In this document: positions 10,733-21,480 of the stretch, one piece after another
Layout: each line of letters starts with the position of its first letter
How positions within the stretch are numbered: position 1 is the stretch's first letter
DNA from: Ectocarpus siliculosus
Lineage: Eukaryota; Sar; Phaeophyceae; Ectocarpales; Ectocarpaceae
DNA length: 25,924 bases
Assembly: GCA_000310025.1 (NCBI GenBank)
Contig: FN649752.1
Location: 2,482,322-2,508,245, forward strand
Direction of reading: 5' to 3'
The notes under the pieces: model-generated
Told to the model about the DNA's origin: nothing
Seen by the model: the letters and a program-made list of their open reading frames with translations, nothing else
Database searches by the model: none
Made by a program: the position numbers and the translations under genes

Positions 10733-13700
10733 ATGACGACGCGCCGACGAGGATCTGCTCTGGCGGTGTGTGCTGTAAGTCTTCTGTCGTCGACGTGCCT
10801 TGCTTTCGCGCCAGCGGCGCACCAGCTCCGTGCTGTACGACCTGTGTCACCGAGAGGGTCGACTACAGCATGCGGCACATCATTGAACCAGGTTATGTAC
10901 ATACATGCACTGAAGTTCACCTGTGACTACAGTTAGCTTCTGCTGGCTACATGTAGAGGGTCCTCGAACGATATCGTAGTCACCCACAGAAGCAAATGGA
11001 CGATGTGATATCGGTGCTAACGCCATGCACACAACGTTATGCACTCCATTGTACTATGATCCAAAACCCCCGGCTCACGTACACGTCGCCATCATGCCGA
11101 ATACACAATGTGTTGTCCTCGCAAAGCCTGGTGGTGAAGGTAACGAAGGCGGTACAGCATGCGATCGCACACTGCCGACTTAGCGGTCTACTGTTGTGAT
11201 TCTCGTCCTCCGTTGCACTGCAGAGGTACGCAACCATCATCTTGGAGTTCGCTTCGACGCAGTGTTCGTAGTCACCTTGTATCACCGAACGAATCAACAC
11301 AACTCGAGCCGAGGTCGAGTTCTCCGTAGACGCCATCCTGCTGCCGGGAGTCGGGAGGATGGGCAAACCCGGTGATGTTTGAGCTGCATTCCTCGCTGCA
11401 GGCAATGCACCGGATGGTAGCGGCAGCACTCGTGTATGAACCCATGCTCATGGACCTACCTACACGCTAGCCGCGCCCCCCGCCCGACCTCTTGTCTTCC
11501 GCCTATTTTGCTCAAGAAAGCACGTGGGGAAGTGCCATACAACTACCGTCGCCGTCCCTAAACAAGCATCACCGCATTTTTCTGGTGTGTGCACCACACG
11601 GACGCAACACACGATTCCTCCCACATGAATATCAGGAGGCGCAGCAGCCGACTCGCCCTAGGAATACACGCAGCCTCCGAATATCGTCACGCCAACGGTC
11701 GCGTCGCGACGGCCGGAGACGCCTCGGCGAGCTGGAAACCCGTGGTGGCGCGGCAGTGGTGGCGCTTGCCGCGGCGACAGCAGGCACGGGCGGCGAAGGG
11801 GAGGGGGAGAGCGGGGTGGCGGTGGAGGCGTCGAAAGCAGAAGAGCTTACCCAAGAGGAGAAAGAAGACGAGATCAACAAGCTGGTGGGTGAGGGGAGGG
11901 GCGATGCGTCGGTGGTCGGGTTTCAGCGTGGGCGAGTTGTTTGTTGGCGTGCCTGCCGCCCTGCCTTCCGTTACTGCTGTTAAGTTCTAGACGATCTCTC
12001 TTCTTTTGTCACGGGGAGCTCTTAGTGGTTGTCGGCACATGCAAACCCGGAGTGTGGGTGTTGCCGCACCCCGCGTGTGTCTTCAGACTCTCGGGCGTCT
12101 ACACCGGTGGTGATGCATATTGTCGGTACCGGGGGAGCGTGCGTACGTGCGAAGGTTCTTCTGGCCGGGTCGAAGGTGTAACGGACCGCAAAAGTTGCAT
12201 GCGTTCCAACTGAGTACCAAATGAGAAGCTATCCAGTCTAGACCAAAGGGGGGAAGCGAGTGGGGCAACCTGTACTGCTGCCGATGTGTGTGCCATTGCC
12301 AGTACGGACTGCTTTTCGCAACACTGGACCCGAATATCAAGAGCTGACTCCCAAGCACTCAACATGACTGGACATGCGCTGCGTTCCACAACGATGATCT
12401 GTAAATCGCCGGGTTCTTTTTCTCCGTTCCGCCTATGGGTCGCACCGCAACAACTCGCACCGTACCCCAGGTGTATGTGACCGAGGTCCTGTCTTCGTCG
12501 AAGATGATGACGATAGACTCGTTTGGGCCGGAGCAGTCGGCGTCGGCCAGGAGAGGGAAGAAGAGCAAGACCAACAACGCCTCCACGCAATCGTACTCTA
12601 CGCCGGAGCCGATGCTACCGGAGGTGAGGGAAATTTTGTTTTGTTGGAGAGGGCGCGACTGGGGTGGGTTCGCAAGCTGCACCACTCTGGGCCGCTAAAT
12701 GGGGCTTTAAGCATGTTTATGCCGACGAACCGTCACGGCCAATCCTGCCGGCCCCTGGTCAAAAGGCGACCTCTGTTCCAGTACCGATCGGTTTTTACTG
12801 CCATATACGTACTGCGAGAGGGTGTCGTGTACTCGAGTTCTTGGGCGGGAAGAGGTCAGGGGGCTGAGAATTGAGTGTTCGACCTTCGCCAGGCACAAGG
12901 GGAACTATTGCTGCAGTACGAACTTCAATTACACGGGCGACGCACACGATGAAGCACAGGTGGTGGAAGATGGCCGAAGCGCTTACGGGCACGCACTCAC
13001 GTTGTCGTCTTGTGTTGACAAAACCCCTTGAATGGGGACCGCTGAGGACAGAAAAAAACTCCGTCGACAAGAGCCAGTGGCATGTTTACCGACGGGTGGA
13101 CCTTTAAAGCACGATGGGATTAGCGTCTTGGACACACAGCGAACATGTACAGAACCGAACGGGGACTTCCGCGTACAGTACCGTTGGGAATGAGAACACC
13201 ACTGCTCCGTGCACTCGCTGCTTTACATTGCGTGTGGGCATCCGAACACCGACCGTGTTGTACAGCAGGGCACCGTTGTGCCCGCTTTTTCTGTGACCCT
13301 TTTCCATGCCCTAGATCTCATGAAGCACACCTACATGAGCCCCCGGTAGTGACTTATGACCTCCGCCTTGGGGCACATCGGGCTATTTATTCAGTTGTTT
13401 TACGAAGGGATCTTTCGCGTTGTCCTGTCTCTAAAGCATCTCATCATCCTGTCTCTTTTGAGTTGTACCGCTAAGTTAACTACCGCCGCCTTCATTGGCG
13501 CCACACACCCCCATTACCCCGTCACGACACGCCCCTCGTCGTGCTTGGAACTCCCGCCCGTTTCGCCCACGGACCCAGGCGATCGCTAGGCAGAAGAGGC
13601 TTTACGAGAAGAGAAAGTGGCGCCTCATCGGAGACAACTTCTTCCTCGGCCTCCTGGGCACCGCCGGCGCCTGGGGTTTTTCCCTCAAGGCGGCGTGCAG

Positions 13701-14304
13701 CTACGGCCTAGGCGCCACGCTGGGCACCGCCTACCTCGTCCTCCTCAGCCGGTTCGTGGAGAACCTCGGCAACGAGAACGCGGACGGGGGCGGGGGAGGG
13801 AGGGGTGGGGGGGGCGGTGGCGGGCCGGCGAGACTTGCCCTCGCGGGCTTGCTGGTGCTGATCGTCTCCAAGAACAAGGAAACGTTTGACTTCATCCCGG
13901 CGGTCTCGGGATTCCTGGCGTATCAGGTCAGTTTGGGGGGGGTCGAGCGATTCGTCGGAGTCTCGAGAGATTTTCTGGGGACGTGTAGCATACGTCGTTG
14001 TAGAGCGACGGGGCTCTGGAGAATCGGCCGCCTCGAGTGTTGAGCTATGGTGGTGGTGGTTCGCCTTTCTGCGGCATTAGCCTCGCACTGCTTCAGTGTT
14101 AAGCACGGTCGCGATGATGAGCATCTTTGTCGATGCCATTCCACAGCCGTAGTTTTGTCCCACACTCCTCACCCACCCACCCCCTCCTCCCCCTCGCTGT
14201 CGCTATGGGCGTCGTACGCGCAGATTGCCACTCTTGTACAGGGCATCTACACGGACTTCGACGAGCTGGAGGATGCCGAAGCGGAGACAGCAGCCCCGCG
14301 CTAA
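10733..14304 (+). CDS. plastid-targeted UncI/CGL160-like membrane protein (ATP synthase assembly factor candidate)
   Basis: Five exons are proposed: 10733-10891, 11636-11884, 12471-12623, 13579-13926, 14224-14304 (TAA). All junctions are phase 0 with GT-AG borders, giving about 329 residues. Residues 1-53 form a heterokont bipartite plastid leader: basic MTTRRRGS, a hydrophobic stretch, then CLAFAPA, matching the conserved AFAP cleavage motif. The middle is hydrophilic and acidic. The fourth exon starts with a basic RQKRLYEKRKWRL stretch and continues into two hydrophobic pairs separated by a Gly-rich loop; its end (FIPAVSGFLAYQ) and the last exon (IATLVQGI) match the closing helix pattern of the UncI/AtpI family. 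In plants the related CGL160 helps assemble the chloroplast ATP synthase membrane ring; the same role here is inference. The acceptor at 11636 is uncertain (11645 also fits), and a missed in-phase exon between 12623 and 13579 is possible. Plastid targeting is firm; the family call is good but not certain. Confidence 0.75.
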
Positions 14305-15484
14305 CGCCACCACCACAAACACAAACCCTGTGGGCGTTTTTGCTGCGCTCTTTGGGGAAACCGTTCTTTGTGGCTCTGGTTTGGCGAAGCCGTCTGGAGG
14401 CTGTCGCCCCACGGCCGAGTGATGGGCACAGACACCAATGATATAGAATTTTGTTGGCAACGCAGCTTGCCTCACGCGAACGTGCTAGTCCTCTACATGA
14501 TTCTAGTTGTGTTTTTGTTTAGTGCTGTAGTCATGATGCGGGACCGTGCGTGACGACGACACCAGCTCTCTTTTTTCGGTGTCACCAGCGTGCCTGTGTC
14601 GTGAACTGCGCACCCGATATACTCATTAATGTTTTTCTCTAGAGGGCTTACGCCAGATACCCGCGCCTTTTGTCTTTTTAGCGGCAGCGACAGCCTTGTG
14701 GGGAGGGGGGAGGGGGCAGGAGGGCATCACTGTGCGCCGATCATGTGTTATCCGGCGGTCCCATAATGCTTGTCGAAATTTAACTCATGTCCGTGTTGTT
14801 GTGCTACACACACGAAAGCACGAAAGCATTGTGCTCTGCGGGCGAGGGTGGGGCTGGCGGACGTGTGCCCCAGGCTTCTCAAATTTTGGTGGATTGGGGG
14901 AGATAATTCTATTGATTTGTATTGTAATACAGTTTATGCTTACCTTGCAGGCTATCCCATGTCGACTGTTCCTTCAATCGGGCGTGTTTCCGCCGAGCCA
15001 GGTAGAGGTCTGACTTTATAGGCTCCGTCGAAGCACTTCTGAGAAAAACGTCGACAGCGTGTGTCCGATCCAACGTACGACAGAGCAGTACCGGGCGCCA
15101 CGATTACGCCGATGATACACAAGGTTATCGTGCAGAGGGGGTGGCTTTGTCGGGGAACGACAAGCAGCCTTTTGTTTGGTGCCCAACGCGCAACAAGCAA
15201 AGCTGTTTCACTCTCCGGTGGGTGAAGCACAAAGGCACGTAAAGGTATCCTGCTCGTTATGTGTCGTCATGGGACAGACTTGTCATCATCGAGATGACGA
15301 ACACCCGTACGCATACATCCTCGGTCTACCGGGCGTGCGTTCAGCGCGGTAAGCATGTGGGAGAGCGCGAACTCGCCCACGTCAGCAACGACCTAAACGG
15401 GGTCCTATCCTGTTTGGATCGTGTATTTTGCTCCCCCGGCGGGTGAAAAGGGGTGGTGCACCGGACAGCATACTTTCGGTCGCT
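14305..15484. other. convergent intergenic region, nothing recognised
   Basis: This 1.2 kb lies between the stop codons of two convergent genes and should hold both 3' untranslated regions. Open frames here are short and without recognisable domains. I see no RNA gene and no clear repeat apart from a G-rich run at about 14699-14720. Confidence 0.5.
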
Positions 15485-18400
15485 CTAGCTGTGCCCGCCC
15501 CAGGGGATCTTGACGGTGTAGGAGAGGCACCGCACAGTGGACGAAAGCGGTCCATCAGGGTCCTCCTCGACGCCGTCACCACCCGTCTCCTCGGGCTCGG
15601 CAGCAGCGTAAGCCGGTTCACCACCCGGAGGTTCAGCTCTACCGTCGTCGTCCATGGAAATCGCGGCATCGTCGTGGTCCTCTTCTCCCCGCGCTGTCTC
15701 CGCCCCCCTGCAGCAACTGACCCCTCCTGCTCCGTGGGGCTTGGCTTTACCGTTTGCATGATGAGGTGGATCGGACTTCGACAGAGCGCATTCTTCCGTC
15801 TCTCGCTGCTCCTCCTGCTGCTCCGCCACCAGCTCGTTATGTTGCCCCTCCTGCTCCTTGACGACCTCCTCATCGTGGAGCGCCCTCGCGCCACGATCGC
15901 TACCGCCGGCGTCATAGTGGTCCCCCTCACTGGTATCGCCGTCGGCGGAACGCGTATTTCTGTGGACGGCCGTACCGTCCGCGGAGCCCCACGGGCGGTC
16001 CCCCTCGTCCAGCGCCCCCACGCCACGATCGGTACCCCCAACATCGCAATACCCCCCCGCGCTGGCATCATCGTCGGCTGTCGGCCGATTTCTGTTGACG
16101 AACGGAGTACCATCCGCGGAGCCCCACCGGCGGTTCCCCTCGTCCAGCGCTCCCACGCCAAGATCGCTATTATCGCGAACATTATTGCAGTGCTCTCCCC
16201 CACCATTGGTATCGCCGTTGGCGGTGGGCAGGTCCCTGTTGACGAACGTAGTACTATCTGCGGAGCCCCACCGACGAGTCGCCACCGCCGTCGTCCGCAT
16301 CTCCCCCCAGTCGAGCGCCCCTCCCCCGGAGAAGGGAACAATCCAATCCCCGCCGCTGCCCACCCCACCACAACCTCCCCCTCCCCCTCCCCCTCCCCCT
16401 CCCGCTCCTCCTCCTCCTCCTCGCCGCCGCGGCGACAGACAGAGCTGCCCTGTGCGGGGGCACAGGCCCTCCGACTGCCGCCAGAGCTTGCGCCCGCCGG
16501 GAGAAAACCGCCCGCGAGTCACGGACCTCCTCATCTCGGGGCGGCTCGGGGTGCGATGCATTCGGTGGAAGACGCTCTGCGATGTTTTTGCGAAATGCAC
16601 GTATCGTTCGTCGTCATCAAATTGTTCGAGTGGGAAATACTAAATTGTCGTTTCTAGTTGTAAAAGTTCTAAAAGAAGAAGGTTACATTTCAAATTATGA
16701 AGATATTGATATTACTAAAAACGGAAAAAATGAAGTAGTACTTTGTCAAGCTTGTATCATACCTGCGGAGCGCGAAGGCGCCCCACGGCGACGGCCGCAG
16801 CGTGATCGGAGCGCACCCTCGCGCGCTCTGACGCCGCCGCCGCCGCCGCTGCGGCGACGACCTCGAGCTGCCGGCGCGCTTCTTCTTGCCGCACGACGGC
16901 ATCATCGTCTGTGTCATGCTGTGTTCAGTTCAGTTCATCACGCGAGAGCGGGAAAAACAAAACTTTAGATGGACGAGTCGAAGCACAGCGGAGTACCGCC
17001 ATACTGCAGTGGGAAACACACCAACCTCGGGAGCACGAAATCCAGGTGTTAGTGACCGGAGGGCGTGCAATTAAAGCGTATCAAGCAAGACTTCGGTGTC
17101 AACACCGGGACCGACGGTGGTCGCCAGGGCCAGCGAACGGGTTGGCACGCGGGGAAAAGGTCTGTAGCTACATCTGGGTAGAGCGCGGGGCCAAGTGCTG
17201 CTGCCCGAAGCCAACCCTCACTTGCATGTCGTCTCGAACCTCGCCAGTCCGTAGTTCTGGTCGGCGTTGCTCGCGCGACCGAGCCTGCGCTTCCGCCTCC
17301 GCCTCCTTGACTACCTCTGCGGCCGTCTGCCACGAGAACCTCTTGGCGTAGTCGAAGTACTCTTCGTCCTCGTCCTCCATCCCTTCTCTGCCGTCCACCT
17401 CCTCCTCGTCCTCCTCCGCCTGCCAGGCGACGATATCCCCGCTGACGTCGACGATTTCCTCGGCCTCCCTTCCTAGGACAGGCCCGTTGCCGTGACCATC
17501 GTGATCATCAGCATCACCCGCGTCGCCGCCGCCGTCGCCGTTTAAGCTCGGTTCTATCCGGTCGTTGTCGACCCGAGTAGTTTCGAGCCCCACACCCGTT
17601 ACGGCTGCCGTCGCACCCGGGACTCTGGCGGCCTCCAATCTCAAACAGGCGCCGGCTCGCCATTTACCGGCAACCTGGGGCGACCTCGCCCCCGCCCGTA
17701 CGCCTTCCCGCGTCTCTGCTCCCGAGGCGGTCCCCCCCGTGAAGTCCTCCGGGCCGCCTACGTAGCGGACAGCACAGCGCTTGCCGGCCGAGGCCGCCGC
17801 CGCTGCGGGTCGTGTGTGATGCTGTTCCGGATGGCTAGGGGGCTCGCGGTCCTCCGACGCCCGCTTCGCGGCTTGACTAGCCGGCGTTATCGTTGGGATG
17901 TCCACGCTCCCGCGGTCTGCTGCTGCCGCGGCCTTGAGGCCTTTCGGGGGCCGCGGTTCCGATTCCCCCCTCACTCGCTTGCCCGTCGGCAGCCCTTTGC
18001 CGTGGAAGAAGTCCCGAGCGATCCAGACATCGTACAGCTCGGGTTGGGGCTTGAAGGGGGAGGTGCTAACGTTGTCGTTGCTGCTGTCGATGGCTATCGG
18101 TGATCTCGTGATGCCCACTTCGCGCCCCCGACGATTTTCTCCCCCGTCTTCTTGGAGGATGGAGACAACCTTAGAGTTGAGTTTTGCTGGCGATTCCACG
18201 ATGCAATGGCCGCCGCCGCCGCGCACGCGCATGCGCGTTTGTCTGGCCCTTCCTCGACGCCCGCGCTTGGCCCCCTGAAGCGCCGCTAGCCGTCGCGCCG
18301 CCTGCACCGCCTCCGTATTCTTTGCCCCCGCCGCCGTGCTCGGCAGCATGATCTCGTTGGCCCGCAGACGACACCGTGTCTGCCGCGCCTGCGGCCCTTG

Positions 18401-19069
18401 TTCGCTTCCCTCGTCGTCGGAGACTGCCCAGGGAGCGCTGACGAAGCTCAGGGCGAAGGCGGACGAGTCATCCTCGTCGTCGTCCTCCTCCCTCTTCGAC
18501 TCAAAGCTGGGTCCCGTGCGACCACCCCTGCTCGTATTAGTAGTAACGGAACAGCAGCTGTTGTTGGTTTCCGGCACCATATCGACCGCATTTCCCCAGT
18601 CCTCCGGGCTCGTCGCAGTCGACGACCCGCCGTGCTCCGCCCCTATTGACGCCAGCGATGCCGTCGTCGATGCCCCCTCCGACGGCTCGCACAGGAGGCC
18701 GAGCTTGGACTCTGACCATGGCGGCGGGTCCGGCCCTTCGACCGGCTTCGTGACGGGGGGCTCCTGCGCGGTGAAGACCTCCCCCCGCCGGTGCCTGCTG
18801 CTGTCCTTGCTGCCGGGGGGCCTTGTCGGGCTACCGGCGTCTCCGGGCCACGTGGCACGAGCCCCGACCCCAACGGCGTCGGAGGCTGGGTCAGCAGCAG
18901 CGGCGTCGGCGGTGTCAGCGGTGGTTGAGGTCTTTGACCCACGCCGTTTGGCCCTGGCTTGTCGTTGGTGGCGCCGCTCGAGAGTTGCCTCCGAGGGCAC
19001 CGCAGCTTCCGTCGCGCGCCAAAAGCCGGGACTCGACGGCCGCGGCCCTAGCGGGTCCACCTTGCTCAT
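15485..19069 (-). CDS. large acidic low-complexity protein of unknown function (3 exons)
   Basis: Not recognised. The proposed exons are 19069-17222, 16918-16763 and 16474-15485 (stop). Both junctions are phase 0 with GT-AG borders, giving about 997 residues. The first exon is a single long open frame rich in Ala, Gly, Glu, Asp, Arg and Ser, with an acidic block (KREEDDDEDDSSAF), a basic block (GAKRGRRGRARQTRMRVRG), and a Glu-rich end (EDEDEEYFDYAKRFSW). The second exon is helical (RQEEARRQLE then poly-Ala). The third carries a poly-Gly run (16420-16352) and three tandem ~45-residue repeats, then an acidic tail. Mixed acidic and basic disorder suggests a nuclear or scaffold protein, but that is a guess. 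The ATG at 19069 is the first in frame; an acceptor-like AACACAG at about 19105 leaves room for an upstream exon. Strong third-position GC supports the strand. The third exon's frame is the weakest part, because all frames there are long. Confidence 0.65.
15893..16327 (-). repeat. in-frame tandem repeat, 3 units of ~132-168 bp
   Basis: Units at 16327-16160, 16159-16025 and 16024-15893 encode diverged copies built around GALD.G, RWGSADGT or PWGSADGT, an NR.RPTADDD-like stretch, and a GGTDR or GGSDR end. Unit lengths are 56, 45 and 44 residues, all whole codons. They sit in the last exon of the unknown acidic protein. The divergence suggests an old expansion rather than a fresh slippage event. 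Confidence 0.8.
16582..16762 (+). pseudogene. rps8: organelle-derived rps8 fragment (5' part of ribosomal protein S8)
   Basis: A sharply AT-rich block interrupts GC-rich sequence. Its plus-strand frame reads LRNARIVRRHQIVRV, then GNTKLSFLVVKVLKEEGYIS and NYEDI, which fits the N-terminal third of organellar S8 (RNA-binding; family pattern: R-NA, K-Q-V-V, S/TKL, VLK-EG-I). S8 is normally about 130 residues; only about 55 are present before GC-rich sequence resumes near 16763. There are no upstream nuclear targeting signals. It is therefore best read as a piece of mitochondrial or plastid DNA inserted into the nuclear genome, within an intron of the opposite-strand gene. Which organelle it came from I cannot tell. 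The left junction is blurred around 16575-16600. Confidence 0.6.
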
Positions 19070-19275
19070 GACGCCTAGCTCGCCGCCAACCAACCCGAAG
19101 TACTGTGTTTATTTTCGGTAAGGGTGCGTGGTTCAATGGCACTCCACCCGGAAAGAGAATAAAATATGGAGGCGTCTTTTTGAGTCTTGGTGCATTTCAC
19201 ATCCTCACCAACGGAGCAGCCGATCGGACTGTATTTTCTTATCCGTTGTCATGTGTTTGTAAAGCGAAAGTATCA

Positions 19276-19429
19276 TACCAGGCGTGCCATCCTACATGTC
19301 GACTATATGTGCAGACAGGTGTTGGCGAAGGACATTGTCCCCAATTTCAAGCAACAAGTGCTCGAGAACATACAACACCATCTGGAATCACAGCACGATG
19401 CAGTCTGCCGAATGTCCCGTCAAAGTTAG
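19276..19429 (+). CDS. weak exon candidate, helical peptide
   Basis: The plus frame here reads RRAILHVDYMCRQVLAKDIV and continues as a charged, amphipathic helix to a stop at 19429, with a GTTAGC donor-like site just before it. No family is recognised and third-position GC is only moderate. It could belong with the plus-strand reading of 19862-20003. Treat it as a hint only. Confidence 0.2.
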
Positions 19430-19861
19430 CGAGGGCTGCGAAGTCTACACTTCGGCCGGATGCCATGGGGCCGCAGGAGGCAGGCCTTGCTAGTTTACGG
19501 GTAGTCTACCACCGCTGCCAACAAGGCACCTTTGATGTCCCACCTTCGTGGTGTATTCCGGAGGTATCGACGACGGCACGAGCGCGGACGACAAGTCGAC
19601 AACAACCCGGTGCTTGGGCGACGGCGGCTGCTGGACGTTGTCATCCGCCGGTAGCAAACACGAACGCCTTGGTGGGACTGGGCCAGACTTCTCCCACCTG
19701 GGCGTTGGCAGGCACCGGGCTTCGCGCCAAGGTCGGCTCCATTGCTGGCAGGAGACGAAAGATGCAATGGTGCAGACGTGTTTGTACATGAGTTAAGTAT
19801 TTACATGGGTACGTACTGGTTGCCCTGTACAAGACATGCGAGATGTGCTGTTGATGCGCAG

Positions 19862-20003
19862 GAACGAGCTGCTTCGCACGACTCACGACCTCGAGCGGGA
19901 GGTAGAACGCGGCGTGCGAGCTGTCGGCGAAATATATGTCTCCGTCATGAATGGCGTACGACACTCTTTGCAGTTCCTGTACTGTCCATGGACTGACCGA
20001 AAG
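19862..20003 (+). CDS. exon candidate, strand ambiguous
   Basis: On the plus strand, an acceptor (ttgatgcgcag) precedes an open frame reading NELLRTTHDLEREVERGV and ending CPWTDRK at a GTAAAA donor. The complementary strand also offers a good exon: acceptor TTTCGGTCAG at 19993, then PWTVQELQRVSYAIHDGDI and FADSSHAAFYLPLEV. Both look protein-like with similar third-position GC. Only one can be right, and no domain is recognised in either. Confidence 0.25.
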
Positions 20004-20118
20004 GTAAAAAGTTGTGTCTTTATTATTAGCATCGACCGCACTAACCGGTAAAAGGTGTGCGGGTGTGTGTGTGATTTTTGTCGGTCACATTACACAGACT
20101 ATACTTGCAATGTGAAGA

Positions 20119-20119
<1 letters not shown>

Positions 20120-20171
<52 letters not shown>
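20120..20171. repeat. ACA/CAA microsatellite
   Basis: About seventeen uninterrupted CAA triplets lie in non-coding sequence between weak exon candidates. Confidence 0.97.
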
Positions 20172-20347
20172 GCTAAATCACGTTGAGAAAGATCGAGATT
20201 CCAATATATATCCATTCGATTTCAGTATGCACTACATTTTTTTGCGTGCATCGTCTTAGGTATGATGCAGTGTAAACCTGGGGTAGATGGTCTACGTATA
20301 CACACAGACACACTGCTGTATCAACTGTTATCGGTTGCATAAGATAC

Positions 20348-20446
20348 CACACCCCCTGGACCGTTTTTCGATTTTCAAAGTCGGAGTACTCCACGACGAA
20401 GAAGACGCCGAAACCAAATGATACGTTGCGGAATTTCTCGACGAGA
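20348..20446 (-). CDS. weak exon candidate on the minus strand
   Basis: After a GAGCAGCAG acceptor the minus strand reads LVEKFRNVSFGFGVFFVVEY and then SDFENRKTVQGV, with about two-thirds of third codon positions G or C, up to a possible GTATCT donor at 20347. It would join in phase (making Cys) to the minus-strand reading at 19992, but not in phase to the candidate exon at 20865-20644, so an intermediate exon would be needed. No family is recognised. Confidence 0.25.
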
Positions 20447-20643
20447 CTGCTGCTCCACCGCCACCGTCACTCCTCTTTCTGTCGAGTAAACCGAGCTTTG
20501 AAAATCTTTCCAAGGGGTGTGATCTCTTCCGGTGTGTGCGTATACTGGTGTGTACAGTCAACAGCGAGAGGAGCGCCACGATGTTACTCTCGAAAAAAGG
20601 GCTCCCGGATCATGACACACCGCGCCGTAAAACTTTCACTCAC

Positions 20644-20865
20644 CGAGCGATCGCTATCACCAGGCTGCTGCTGGCCCGCCAGCGGAAGACCATTGACAGT
20701 TTCGTTCCTCTCGCCTGTTGCCGTCGATGAGCAGACAGCCGTCCAAGACGGCTGTTGGTCGGCACCGGCACCGTCGAATTCAAAACTTCCCGCCGCGAGC
20801 TTGACGAGCTTGAGCGCGCAGCAGCCGTGGTCCCACGGCGCACCGTCTACAACGGAGGGCGCCAT
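20644..20865 (-). CDS. probable first exon of an unrecognised minus-strand gene
   Basis: An ATG at 20865 opens 74 codons ending DSDRS at a strong GTGAGT donor. The first 25 codons have about 88% G or C in the third position, much more coding-like than the other frames. It begins MAPSVVDGAPWDHGCCALK and continues with a Ser/Thr/Gly-rich half. An in-frame stop lies just upstream, so this is either a true start or an exon after a TAG acceptor-like site. Downstream exons may be those at 20446-20348 and near 19992, but phases do not link directly. No known domain is recognised. Confidence 0.4.
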
Positions 20866-20883
20866 GAGGGTGACAGCCCGCTA

Positions 20884-20940
20884 CAGCAGCAGCAGTAGCA
20901 GCACCAGCACCAGCACTACCAGCAGCACCACCAGCAGTGG
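20884..20940. repeat. CAG/CAC-rich simple repeat
   Basis: Irregular CAG, CAC and TAG triplets lie just upstream (minus strand) of the candidate start at 20865. On the plus strand they give only Ser/Thr-rich low complexity. Confidence 0.85.
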
Positions 20941-21214
20941 CGTGCAAGGTCACGAGAACGTGTCTTCGGGTGTACGCAGGTGTCTGCCTTGTGGTCTATT
21001 GGTACGTCGCCTGTTGCCTGTTGACCCGCCTCTGTGCGAAGGCGTGTCGGTTTCACGTGTCTTTGATTGGTCAACGGGGACGGTCCCGTCTCCTGCAGAC
21101 CGCAGATCGGAGATCGGGCACGTGTGATATTCATACGCTCATATGCTACATTTTCCTCCACCTTCCCTTCCACTCTCTCCCTCTCCGTCTCTCTCTTTCT
21201 CTGCGGCACCCCAG

Positions 21215-21480
21215 GACCCGCACGCTTCACACGGACAACAACAGCACCCTATGCTAGTGCAGGTGGTCTCTCCATCGCCATCCGACAAGCGTGAGTGTGC
21301 TGCCCTTCAATTGCTGCCCTTTTTGCTCTGCTGTACCATGGTATGTTCTCTCGACGAGAAAATAAAGCCGAACGCATCGTTTCGGTTCATCAGCGGGGTG
21401 TTCAATTTGCCAGCTGCTGCCAAATGACCTGTTTCAGAGAATGCCCCAATCGAAGGAGTGCAGTGTGGAGTTCTTCGTAG
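21215..21480 (+). CDS. weak two-exon candidate on the plus strand
   Basis: A long pyrimidine tract (about 21156-21203) ends in ccccag. Then 76 bases read DPHASHGQQQHPMLV to SPSPSDK and meet a perfect GTGAGT donor at 21291. The next acceptor (gtttcag, 21437) restores phase and reads QNAPIEGVQCGVLR to a GTGTGA donor at 21481. A third acceptor near 21616 would lead quickly to a stop. The splice signals are the main support; codon bias is weak and no family is recognised. Upstream exons were not found. Confidence 0.25.

Noticed and set aside
12664-12867. plus-strand peptide WAAKWGFKHVYADEPS as an extra exon of the plastid protein gene
   Set aside because: It looks protein-like, but no acceptor and donor keep phase with the neighbouring exons.
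13495-14043. 182-codon plus-strand ORF as a stand-alone gene
   Set aside because: Only 13579-13926 is coding-like; its ends coincide with an acceptor and a donor and it joins in phase to flanking exons of the plastid protein.
15428-16657. 409-codon plus-strand open frame
   Set aside because: It is the reverse shadow of the repeat-containing minus-strand exon in GC-rich sequence. It runs into the organelle-like fragment and shows no domain or start context.
18336-19121. 261-codon plus-strand open frame
   Set aside because: It is antisense to the long acidic-protein exon, which has the better codon bias and acid/base block structure.
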